From Gemmatimonadota bacterium (lineage in GTDB: Bacteria > Gemmatimonadota > Gemmatimonadetes > Gemmatimonadales > GWC2-71-9), in NCBI GenBank assembly GCA_003222235.1, contig QHVD01000274.1, positions 1 through 5,551 of the forward strand: 5,551 nucleotides of DNA, in the 5' to 3' direction. Positions 1 to 5,551 of the stretch are shown here, in pieces. Each line of letters starts with the position of its first letter. The first letter of the stretch is position 1. The notes beneath the pieces are model-generated. The model saw only the letters and a program-made list of their open reading frames with translations, searched no databases and was not told the origin of the DNA. A program made the position numbers and the translations under genes.

Positions 1-272
1 TCCACCTCCGCCACCCCGGTCACGACGATGACGGCGCTGTCGGGCCAGCGGGTGGCGATCTCGCTCAGCAGGGCTTCGCCGTCCATTTGCGGCATCCGCA
101 GGTCGGAGATGACGAGGGGCACCGCCTCCCGCTGCATGATCTCCAGCGCCTCCGTTCCGGAGCCCGCCTCGGAGCAGGTGAAGCCCTGTCCTTCGAGCAG
201 CCGCACCAGCACGCGCCGGAGCCGGGGTTCGTCGTCCACGACGAGGCACTTGAGAGCGTTCGGTTCAGGCAT
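1..272 (-). CDS. Response regulator receiver domain protein (partial, N-terminal part)
   Basis: This gene starts at 272 on the minus strand and leaves the window at its left edge, so only the first 90 residues are seen. They form most of a CheY-like receiver domain, the phosphoacceptor part of a two-component regulator. Visible landmarks are the acidic cluster VVDDE at residues 11-15, the phosphorylated aspartate D57 in SDLRMP, the following MDG loop, and the switch threonine T85 in VVTG. The conserved lysine and any output domain lie outside the window, so the type of output (DNA binding, HD-GYP, phosphatase or none) is unknown. The ATG is followed directly by a short leader and the first beta strand, which supports the start. 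A weak AGGCGG lies only 4 nt upstream. It is divergent from the gene at 332. The family call is firm; the pathway is unknown. Confidence 0.9.
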   Translation of the reverse strand, partial: MPEPNALKCLVVDDEPRLRRVLVRLLEGQGFTCSEAGSGTEALEIMQREAVPLVISDLRMPQMDGEALLSEIATRWPDSAVIVVTGVAEV

Positions 273-331
273 ACGTCCGCCTAACGTATAGATCGCTTGC
301 CCGGCGCGAAAGGCGCCTGTACGTTCCCGCC

Positions 332-1504
332 ATGACCAAGGTGCTCCCGGAGGACCCGAAGCTGAGGTTTGGAACCCTGGCCGTGCACGCCGGGCCGACC
401 CCGGATCCCCTCGCGGGCGCGGTGATGGCCCCCATTTACCAGACCTCGACGTACGTTCAGGCGGGCCTGGGGAAGCACAAGGGCTACGAGTACGCCCGCA
501 CGCAGAATCCGACCCGCGAGGCGCTGGAGCGGAGCATCGCGGCGCTCGAGGGCGGCCGCCACGGCTTCGCGTTCGGCTCGGGGCTCGCCGCGCTGGACGC
601 GGCCCTCAAGCTGCTCTCGGCCGGCGACCACGTCGTGTGCGGCGAGAATGTGTACGGCGGGTCGCACCGCCAGATGACGCACATCTGGGCCCGGCTCGGC
701 CTGGCGTTCACGTTCGTGGACACGGCCGACCTACAGCGCGTCGCCGACGCGGTCACCCCACACACCAAGATGGTCTACGTCGAGACGCCGACAAACCCGA
801 TGATGCGCCTGTGCGACCTCCAGGCTGCCGGCGAGATCGCGAGCCGGGCGGGCGCATTGCTCGTCGTGGACAATACGTTCGCGACTCCGTACTTCCAGCG
901 CCCCCTCGAGCTCGGGGCCGACCTCGTGCTCCACTCCACGACCAAGTACCTGAACGGCCACAGCGACATGGTGGGCGGGATGCTGGTCGCGACGCGGGAC
1001 GACCTCGCCGAGCGGCTCGCGTTCATCCAGAACGGGTCCGGCGCGGTGCCCGGGCCGTTCGACTGCTGGCTGGCGCTGCGCGGCACCAAGACGCTCGCCC
1101 TGCGGATGCGCCAGCATGACGCCAACGCCCGCCGCATCGCGGAGTGGCTGACCAGGCAACCGAACGTCCAGCACGTTTATTACCCCGGCCTCCCCTTACA
1201 TCCCCAGCACGACCTCGCCTGCCGCCAGATGAAGGGCTTCGGCGGCATGATCTCGATCGAGCTGGGATCGATCGAGCGCGCCACGCGCTTCGTCGAGCGC
1301 ACCAGGTTGTTCGCCCTCGCGGAGTCCCTGGGCGGCGTCGAGAGCCTCATCGGCCATCCCGCCACGATGACTCACGCCAGCGTGCCGCCCGAGATGCGGC
1401 GGGCGATGGGTCTCACCGACGGCCTGGTGCGCCTGTCGGTCGGCATCGAAGACGTGGAGGACCTGGTCGCGGACCTGGATCAGGCTCTCGTGGCGGCGGG
1501 GTGA
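332..1504 (+). CDS. PLP-dependent cystathionine gamma-lyase / gamma-synthase family enzyme
   Basis: This is a complete 390-residue cytosolic enzyme of the Cys/Met metabolism PLP family (fold type I), close to the usual 380-405 residues. Visible signatures are YARTQNPTR (Y54 and R56, which contact the cofactor phosphate of the partner subunit), NVYGG with the ring-stacking Y108, VETPTNP at 150-156, VVDNTF with D180 that pairs with the pyridine nitrogen, and HSTTKY with the Schiff-base lysine K205. ESLGGVESL at 331-339 and RLSVGIED at 367-374 contain the substrate-carboxylate arginine R367. E337 in the SLGGxES motif and the C-terminal DLDQAL resemble cystathionine gamma-lyases, but gamma-synthases and related sulfhydrylases share most of these features. 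Substrate preference therefore cannot be fixed from sequence alone. No cystathionine beta-synthase or other transsulfuration gene is beside it. The ATG at 332 lacks a good Shine-Dalgarno at normal distance; GAAAGG at 308-313 is too far away. Confidence 0.93.
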   Translation: MTKVLPEDPKLRFGTLAVHAGPTPDPLAGAVMAPIYQTSTYVQAGLGKHKGYEYARTQNPTREALERSIAALEGGRHGFAFGSGLAALDAALKLLSAGDHVVCGENVYGGSHRQMTHIWARLGLAFTFVDTADLQRVADAVTPHTKMVYVETPTNPMMRLCDLQAAGEIASRAGALLVVDNTFATPYFQRPLELGADLVLHSTTKYLNGHSDMVGGMLVATRDDLAERLAFIQNGSGAVPGPFDCWLALRGTKTLALRMRQHDANARRIAEWLTRQPNVQHVYYPGLPLHPQHDLACRQMKGFGGMISIELGSIERATRFVERTRLFALAESLGGVESLIGHPATMTHASVPPEMRRAMGLTDGLVRLSVGIEDVEDLVADLDQALVAAG

Positions 1505-1540
1505 GCGCGAAACAGGCGCGCGCATGCGGCGTAATGACGG

Positions 1541-1560
1541 TATACTCTTGTGAATAGGAG
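1541..1560 (+). promoter_or_regulatory. Candidate -10 box and ribosome binding site for the M48 gene
   Basis: The 62 bp between the PLP enzyme and the protease contain TATACT at 1541-1546, a good match to a sigma-70 -10 hexamer in otherwise GC-rich DNA. TAGGAG at 1555-1560 follows, 6 nt before the ATG at 1567. The ribosome binding site is convincing and decides the start. The promoter is less certain because no recognisable -35 hexamer lies about 17 nt upstream, and transcription from it would leave a leader of only about 13-15 nt. Confidence 0.45.
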
Positions 1561-1566
1561 CGTTGT

Positions 1567-2565
1567 ATGAGCGAGCCCACTGGTCTCCCCGCCGCGCGCC
1601 CGCGCAGGATCCTGACCCAGATCGCGGCCGTCGCGTGGGAGCACCCCGCCGACCGCGCGGCGCTCCAGGCGCTGCGCGCCGTGCCCGGCTTCGACGAGGT
1701 GGTGAAGAAGGTCGTCGGCTTCCTGGGCGAGCGCGGGATCCGCCTCCTGTTCCAGGCAAACGCCGTGCGGGTTGGGCCGACCCAGTTCCCGCGGATGAAC
1801 GCGCTCTACGCCGACGTGCTGACGACGCTCGACTGGCCGGAGCGCCCCGAGCTGTTCGTCTCCCAAACGCCCTTCGTCAACGCCGGCGCCTACGGTATGG
1901 AGCGGCCCTTCATCGTGATCAACTCGGGCGCCCTCAAGCTGCTCGACGACGACGAGATGCGCACCCTGCTCGGCCACGAGCTGGGCCACGTCATGAGCGG
2001 CCACGCGCTGTACCACACGCTCCTGGTCCTGATCGTCAACGTCGGGCTCGGCTTTCTCCCCTTCCTCGCCGGGATGGTGCTGCTGCCGGTTCAGCTCGCG
2101 CTGCTCGAGTGGTACCGCAAGAGCGAGTTGTCCTCCGACCGCGCCGGCCTGCTCGCCTGCCAGGACCCCACGGCGTCGATGCGGATGTTCCTCAAGATGG
2201 CGGGCGGCGGCGACATGAAGGAGATGGATCTCGGCACGTACCTGGAGCAGGCGAAAGAGTACGAGGAGTCCGGCGGCGCGCTCGACCGGATGTTCAAGAT
2301 CCTCAACACGCTGCCGCAGTCGCACCCGTTCAACACCCTGCGCGCGGCCGAGCTCGATCGCTGGATCGCGGGGGGCCACTACGAGCGCATCCTGAGCGGC
2401 GACTACCCGAGCCGCGGCCCCCAGGCGGAACAGCGTCCCCTCGACAAGGACATCGATGAGGCGCGCGACTACTACGTGAAGGAAGCCAAGGCGGTCGTGG
2501 ACGACGTGGTGGACACCGCCAAGCGGGCCGCGCAGGCGTTCACCGACGCGTTCAAGAAGAAGTGA
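1567..2565 (+). CDS. M48-family zinc metalloprotease with membrane segments
   Basis: This 332-residue protein is a gluzincin protease of the Ste24/HtpX (M48) type, expected to cut membrane or misfolded proteins at the inner membrane. The zinc site is visible as HELGH at 137-141 (ligands H137 and H141, catalytic E138). The third ligand is probably E187 in SELSSDRAG, the ExxxD motif typical of the family. A hydrophobic stretch at about 150-180, between the two halves of the zinc site, is long enough for one or two membrane helices. No N-terminal signal peptide is evident. The last 40 residues are charged and helical and end in three lysines. AGGAG sits 6 nt before the ATG, which fixes the start. 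The stop codon overlaps the purD GTG, so the two are probably co-transcribed and translationally coupled. The substrate is unknown and the functional link to purD is unclear. Confidence 0.88.
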   Translation: MSEPTGLPAARPRRILTQIAAVAWEHPADRAALQALRAVPGFDEVVKKVVGFLGERGIRLLFQANAVRVGPTQFPRMNALYADVLTTLDWPERPELFVSQTPFVNAGAYGMERPFIVINSGALKLLDDDEMRTLLGHELGHVMSGHALYHTLLVLIVNVGLGFLPFLAGMVLLPVQLALLEWYRKSELSSDRAGLLACQDPTASMRMFLKMAGGGDMKEMDLGTYLEQAKEYEESGGALDRMFKILNTLPQSHPFNTLRAAELDRWIAGGHYERILSGDYPSRGPQAEQRPLDKDIDEARDYYVKEAKAVVDDVVDTAKRAAQAFTDAFKKK

Positions 2566-3383
2566 GGATCCTGGTCGTCGGCGGGGGCGGCCGCGAGCAC
2601 GCGCTCTGCTGGGCGCTGAAGCGCGACACCCCCGAGGCGGCCCTATTCGCCGCTCCCGGCAACGCCGGCACCGCCCAGCTCGGCAGCAACATCAAGATTC
2701 CCGCCACGGCGGTGGACGCGCTGGTCGCGGCCGTGCGAGAGCATCGGATCGACCTCACCATCGTCGGCCCCGAAGCGCCGCTCGCGGCCGGGCTCGCGGA
2801 CCGGCTGCGCGCGGCCGGCCACGCCGTATTCGGGCCGAGCCGGGCCGCCGCCCGAATCGAGTCTTCCAAGGCATTTGCCAAAGACCTGATGCGGCGCGCG
2901 GGGGTCCCGAGCCCCGAGAGCCGGAGCTTTACCGCGCTCGAGCCGGCCCTCGCCTACATCCGCGCTCGCACCGAGCCGCTCGTCGTGAAGGCGTCCGGAC
3001 TCGCGGCAGGCAAGGGTGCGATCGTGTGTGACACGCGCGAGGAAGCGGCCCGCACGGCGCGCGCGATGCTCGCCGAGGGCGCGCTCGGAGACGCGGGCCG
3101 CGAGATCGTGGTCGAGGATTTCCTGGAAGGCGAAGAGCTCTCGGTGCTCGCGCTCACGGACGGCGAGCGCATGCTCGTTCTCCCGGCAGCGCAGGACCAT
3201 AAGCGTCTGGGCGACGGCGACACGGGACCGAACACGGGCGGGATGGGCGCGTACTGCCCGGTCAGCTTCGCGACCCCCGAGCTGCTCGAGCGCGTGCGCC
3301 GCCAGGTTCTCGAGCCCACGGTCCACCAGCTGGCCGCGGAGGGAGCGCCGTATCAGGGAGTGCTGTACGCCGGGCTGATGCTC

Positions 3384-3410
3384 GCGCCCCCCCCGCCCTC
3401 CCCCGACCCA
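3384..3410 (+). other. Frameshift and deletion point in purD at a poly-C tract
   Basis: Eight consecutive C at 3387-3394, then GCCCTCCCCC, replace what should encode about 18 residues between YAGLML and TQAVLPVL. Only about 22 nt lie between these anchors where roughly 54 would be usual. This accounts both for the one-frame change and for the missing EFN-RFGDPE signature. The usual codons for DPETQ, GAC CCC GAG ACC CAG, resemble the observed CCCGACCCAG with bases dropped, which suggests local corruption of a normal sequence rather than insertion of foreign DNA. Confidence 0.75.
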
Positions 3411-3790
3411 GGCGGTGCTGCCGGTGCTGCCGCGCGGCGTGACGCGACACCTCGCCGACATCGCGGCGGGCGGGTGGAAGCCCGTCGAGACGTGCACACC
3501 CGCGACCGGGGGGGCGGCGGCGGTCGCCACGGTACTCGCGGCCCCCGGCTACCCCGAGAAGCCGGAGGTCGGCGCGGCGATCCTCGTGCCGCGGGACCTC
3601 GAGCCGGGGACGCTCCTGTTCCATGCGGGCACCTGTCGGGACTCCGACGGCACGCTGCGCGTGCATGGCGGGCGGGTGCTCACCGTGACCGGGCTGGGTG
3701 AGAGCGTGCCTGAGGCCGCGGAGCGGAGCGCCGCGGCGTGCGAGCGCATCGCATTTCAGGGGAAGACGTGGCGGCGCGACATCGGGTGGC

Positions 3791-3795
3791 GGGAG
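3791..3795 (+). promoter_or_regulatory. Ribosome binding site that sets the mutM start
   Basis: GGGAG lies inside the last codons of purD, 7 nt before the GTG at 3803. It selects this GTG over the in-frame upstream extension to 3698. This fits the enzyme, which needs proline directly after the initiator. Confidence 0.7.
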
Positions 3796-3802
3796 ATCCA
3801 GC

Positions 3803-4630
3803 GTGCCGGAGCTGCCAGAGGTTGAGACGATCGTCCGGGGGCTGGCCCCGCGGCTCGAGGGCTACCGGATCGCGCGCGCCCGCCTGCACAAAACGGACGT
3901 GCTGCGCCGGGTGTCGAAGCCGCGCCTGCTCCGCACCCTCCGGGGCAACACGATCGAGGAAGTGATCCGCCGCGCCAAACACGCGGTGTTTCGCCTGGCC
4001 AGCGGTCACAGGCTGATCGTGCAGCCCCGGATGACGGGCTCGCTGGTAGTGTACGATCGGGCGCTCACGCGCGACGAGGCGAAATACGCGGTGCTCACCT
4101 GCACCATCGACGACGGCCGCTTGCTGGTGTACCGCGACGTGCGCCGGCTGGGCACCCTGTGGCTGCTCGACCAAAAGGGGTGGGACGTCTACACGAGCCG
4201 CATCGGCCCCGAGCCGCTCGAGGAGACGTTCACCCCCTTCGTGTTCGCCGACCGCTTGAACGGCACGCGCACCGCTATCAAGAAGGCGATCATGGACCAG
4301 CGGCGGGTCGCGGGGGTGGGGAACATCTACGCCAACGAGGCGCTGTTCGAGGCGGGGATCGACCCCTCGAAGCCAACCAACAGGCTGTCGCTCGAGGAGT
4401 TCGCCCGGCTGCACGCCGCCGTCACGGGTGTGCTCGAGCGCGCCGTCAAGTCCTCGGGCACGACGGTGCGCGACTATCGCACCGGAACCGGGGAAGAAGG
4501 TCGGTTCCAATTCGAGCTGAAGGTGTACGGCCGTGGCGGCGAGCCGTGCGTCGTCTGCGGCAAGCAGCTCGTCACCACGCACGCGATCGACCTGCGGGCG
4601 ACGACGTTCTGCCCGAATTGCCAGAGATGA
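3803..4630 (+). CDS. mutM: Formamidopyrimidine-DNA glycosylase (Fpg/MutM)
   Basis: This bifunctional base-excision repair enzyme removes 8-oxoguanine and formamidopyrimidines from DNA and cleaves the abasic strand. The protein is 275 residues, close to the 269 of E. coli. The GTG start gives (M)PELPEVETI, in which P2 is the catalytic nucleophile after Met removal and E3 and E6 are conserved. Other landmarks are K59 in RRAKHAVF, QPRMTGSL at 74-81, the helix-two-turn-helix motif around RRVAGVGNIYANEALFEAGI, and a C-terminal zinc finger with C249, C252, C270 and C273. R265 matches the arginine of the finger that contacts the damaged site. The spacing inside the finger is C-x2-C-x17-C-x2-C, one residue longer than in E. 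coli. The gene begins 23 bp inside purD and is probably translated from the same message. All key residues are present, so it should be active. Confidence 0.96.
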   Translation: MPELPEVETIVRGLAPRLEGYRIARARLHKTDVLRRVSKPRLLRTLRGNTIEEVIRRAKHAVFRLASGHRLIVQPRMTGSLVVYDRALTRDEAKYAVLTCTIDDGRLLVYRDVRRLGTLWLLDQKGWDVYTSRIGPEPLEETFTPFVFADRLNGTRTAIKKAIMDQRRVAGVGNIYANEALFEAGIDPSKPTNRLSLEEFARLHAAVTGVLERAVKSSGTTVRDYRTGTGEEGRFQFELKVYGRGGEPCVVCGKQLVTTHAIDLRATTFCPNCQR

Positions 4631-4634
4631 TCGT

Positions 4635-4710
4635 TACACGACGCCAGGACGCCATGTTTCACGAATTCACGAACGAGCTTTCTCGGAACGTGGCGTCGTG
4701 GCGTCGTGTA
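4635..4710. repeat. Long imperfect inverted repeat (hairpin) between convergent genes
   Basis: Arms 4635-4656 and 4689-4710 match at 20 of 22 positions. In the plus-strand RNA, one of the two differences (4655 with 4690) is a G-U wobble and the other (4647 with 4698) is a G-G mismatch. Pairing continues inward through 4660/4685, giving about 26 bp around a 24-nt loop. The right arm is itself a tandem repeat of GTGGCGTC. The hairpin starts 4 nt after the mutM stop and ends 3 nt before the stop of the minus-strand lipoprotein gene, so it fills the convergent gap. No U-rich tract follows on either strand, so it is not a textbook intrinsic terminator. A bidirectional termination or 3'-end stabilising role is likely. 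Confidence 0.75.
4658..4673 (+). repeat. Tandem 8-bp direct repeat around a GAATTC palindrome
   Basis: TTCACGAA occurs twice in a row, at the base and within the loop of the intergenic hairpin. The junction forms the palindrome GAATTC. Two copies of 8 bp are a weak signal and no function can be assigned. Confidence 0.5.
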
Positions 4711-4713
4711 CGC

Positions 4714-5250
4714 TTACGGCGACATCGCCCCTCTGAACTCGAGCTCGCCGGTGCGCCGGTTCAGGTCGATCGTGAGGTTGAGCGTGGCGCTCCCGTCCGC
4801 CTCCGCAAATCGGCCCGTCCCGCCGTTGAACTCAAGCGTGCCGGCGAGGGGGACCTTGCCGTCATCCAGCGGAGGGAAGGTGGCCGCGCCGGCGGCGCGC
4901 AACTCGGCGCCGTTGGCTGCCCTGAACTGCACGGGACCGCTTGCCGCGCCGCTGCCGTCCGAGTTGAACGTCACGGTTGGATCTCCGGTGACCGCGCTCC
5001 GCCCTAGGCCACTGATCTGGCATCTACCACTGAAGGGCGTCCGCGCCTTCGTGATCTGGCCGGCGGGCCCGAACTCGAGCGGCTCGACCTGGAAACCGAT
5101 GGCGCAGCTGCCTTTGATCGGCTTCGTGTGGTGCTTGGGGCCCCGCCCCTGGAAATCGGCCAGTACACGCACTCCCGTGGGCGCGTCCGGGCCGCACGCT
5201 TGGAGCACTGTCCCGATCATAATGAGCGAAACCGAGATGACGGCACGCAT
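4714..5250 (-). CDS. Secreted lipoprotein of unknown function
   Basis: This 178-residue protein begins with a short lipoprotein signal: a charged start (MR), a hydrophobic run, and the lipobox LQAC with C19 as the lipidated residue. Glycine follows at +2, so by the E. coli rule it would not be kept in the inner membrane; this is extrapolation. The mature part is rich in glycine, threonine and beta-forming residues. It has two further cysteines, C49 and C77, that could form a disulfide. The C-terminal LAGTLEFNGGTGRFAEADGS resembles the GGTGRF-x-A-x-GS motif of secreted beta-barrel-like domains (allene oxide cyclase-like), but the family is not certain. GAGG at 5259-5262 (minus sense), 8 nt before the ATG, supports the start. 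It lies 47 bp downstream of another minus-strand gene and is convergent with mutM. No specific function is proposed. Confidence 0.8.
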   Translation of the reverse strand: MRAVISVSLIMIGTVLQACGPDAPTGVRVLADFQGRGPKHHTKPIKGSCAIGFQVEPLEFGPAGQITKARTPFSGRCQISGLGRSAVTGDPTVTFNSDGSGAASGPVQFRAANGAELRAAGAATFPPLDDGKVPLAGTLEFNGGTGRFAEADGSATLNLTIDLNRRTGELEFRGAMSP

Positions 5251-5297
5251 AGTGAGATCCTCGAGTGGGGGAACCCGCCTGAGGAGCTAGCGGGAGC

Positions 5298-5551
5298 TCA
5301 CTGCACCACCGGCACGGGCGCTGTCCTGTAGCGCCCGGTAGTCCCGGTGCCGAGCTGGCCCTGGTCGTTGTTGCCCCAGCAGTACGCCGCCCCGCCAGCC
5401 GTCACGGCGCACGTGTGTGTCCCCCCGCGCTGATCGCGGTGAAACCGTCGCGGCTGCTCACGAACGCGACCCGTCGCCCATCGGGCGACCAGGCGGGCTC
5501 CTGGTCACTCGCCGAATTGTCGGTGAGGCGCGTCTGCTCCGAGCCGTCCGC
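5298..5551 (-). pseudogene. PD40/TolB-like plus RCC1-like repeat protein (C-terminal part, frameshifted)
   Basis: This gene enters from the right edge on the minus strand, so only its last 80 or so residues are seen. From 5551 the frame reads ADGSEQTRLTDNSASDQEP then AWSPDGRRVAFVSSRDG, a typical PD40 (TolB/WD40-like) propeller repeat. It then reads FTAISAGG and stops at 5404-5402. After a shift at the C6 run 5421-5426 (G6 in the coding sense), the next frame reads THTCAVTAGGAAYCWGNNDQ and GQLGTGTTG, then PVPVVQ and a stop at 5300-5298. The latter is a classic RCC1-type repeat (HTCAVT, YCWGxN, GQLGxGTT, PVxV). One extra G would join FTAISAGG to THTCAV in frame, so the break is a 1-nt loss. Such repeat proteins are usually secreted or surface propellers. 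The change from PD40 to RCC1 is abrupt. The repeat types are clear; the full architecture and the role are not. Confidence 0.75.
5421..5426 (-). other. Apparent 1-nt frameshift at a C6 homopolymer
   Basis: Six C on the plus strand (G6 in the coding sense) mark the point where RCC1 homology changes frame. Adding one G restores SAGGTHTCAVT continuously, which is the usual RCC1 repeat wording. This supports an indel in the homopolymer and argues against two separate genes. The downstream frame also has no ATG and is closed upstream by a stop at 5507-5505. Confidence 0.7.

Larger units (their letters stand above)
2562..3825 (+). pseudogene. purD: Phosphoribosylamine--glycine ligase (GAR synthetase), frame-disrupted
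   Basis: GAR synthetase joins glycine to phosphoribosylamine using ATP, the second step of de novo purine synthesis. The GTG start at 2562 overlaps the protease stop (GTGA) and gives MRILVVGGGGREHA, the family N terminus. The ATP-grasp region follows, with VVKASGLAAGKG at 141-152, EDFLEGEELS at 185-194 and DHKRLGDGDTGPNTGGMGAY at 212-231. At about 3384-3410, after YAGLML, the frame is lost beside a run of eight C. Homology resumes one frame over at TQAVLPVL and continues through VLAAPGYPEKP, FHAGT, GGRVLTVTGLG and FQGKTWRRDIGWRE to the stop at 3823-3825. The conserved EFN-RFGDPE stretch expected between the halves, which carries metal-binding residues, is absent. If left unrepaired, the first frame reads unrelated sequence until 3701. 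As written it should be inactive. Both flanks look well conserved, so a sequence or assembly error is more likely than old decay. Confidence 0.88.

Noticed and set aside
250..293. A sigma-70 promoter from TTGAGA (250-255) and TATAGA (287-292) for the PLP enzyme
   Set aside because: The spacer is 31 bp, far from the usual 16-18 bp, so the pair is not convincing.
1480..2379. A 299-codon open frame on the minus strand across the M48 protease gene
   Set aside because: It lies antisense to a gene with intact catalytic motifs and has the Arg/Glu/Val-rich, motif-free composition typical of reverse frames in GC-rich coding DNA.
1563..2459. A 298-codon plus-strand frame overlapping the protease gene
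   Set aside because: It is rich in Arg, Pro and Ala with no recognisable domain, while the overlapping frame from 1567 has HELGH and a proper ribosome binding site.
3387..3394. Programmed frameshifting in purD at the C8 run
   Set aside because: A slip would restore the frame but could not supply the missing EFN-RFGDPE residues, so a deletion or error is needed in any case.
3698..3802. A 35-residue N-terminal extension of MutM
   Set aside because: Fpg needs proline immediately after the initiator, and GGGAG 7 nt before the GTG at 3803 explains that start.
3415..3825. A separate small gene downstream of purD
   Set aside because: Its sequence is the normal C-terminal third of PurD (APGYPEKP, FHAGT, GKTWRRDIGWRE), so it belongs to the broken purD.
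3680..4582. A 300-codon minus-strand frame across mutM
   Set aside because: It is an antisense shadow of a clearly functional fpg gene with all catalytic residues.
4635..4710. A standard Rho-independent terminator
   Set aside because: The stem is strong, but neither strand has a U-rich tract after it, so it is reported as a hairpin of unproven function.

Overview
This is a GC-rich bacterial chromosomal window with tightly packed genes, GTG starts and short overlaps. It reads as ordinary housekeeping DNA with two visible lesions. The proteins suggest a soil or sediment lineage such as Gemmatimonadota or a similar high-GC Gram-negative phylum. That placement rests on the look of PurD, Fpg, the HELGH protease and the PD40/RCC1-type protein, and is tentative. 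No rRNA, tRNA, CRISPR array, transposase or phage gene was seen.

Layout: (1) 1-272, minus strand: the N-terminal 90 residues of a response regulator, running off the left edge. (2) 332-1504, plus strand: a complete PLP-dependent cystathionine gamma-lyase/gamma-synthase family enzyme, divergent from the regulator across 59 bp. (3) 1567-4630, plus strand: a compact run of an M48 membrane metalloprotease, purD (starting inside the protease stop codon) and mutM/fpg (starting 23 bp inside the purD end). (4) 4631-4713: a convergent gap almost filled by a long imperfect hairpin. (5) 4714-5250, minus strand: a small secreted lipoprotein of unknown function. (6) 5298-5551, minus strand: the C-terminal end of a protein that passes from a PD40/TolB-like propeller repeat to an RCC1-like repeat, with a frame change at a C6 run.

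The genes have unrelated jobs: sulfur amino acid metabolism, membrane proteolysis, the second step of purine synthesis and 8-oxoguanine repair. The plus-strand trio is probably co-transcribed because of its overlaps, not because of a shared pathway. No convincing new system was found. The points most worth checking are the purD lesion (loss of the stretch that should carry the conserved EFN-RFGDPE signature, beside a C8 run), the PD40-to-RCC1 junction with its frameshift, and the hairpin between the convergent genes. Both frame breaks lie at poly-C tracts, so sequence error is the leading explanation for them.
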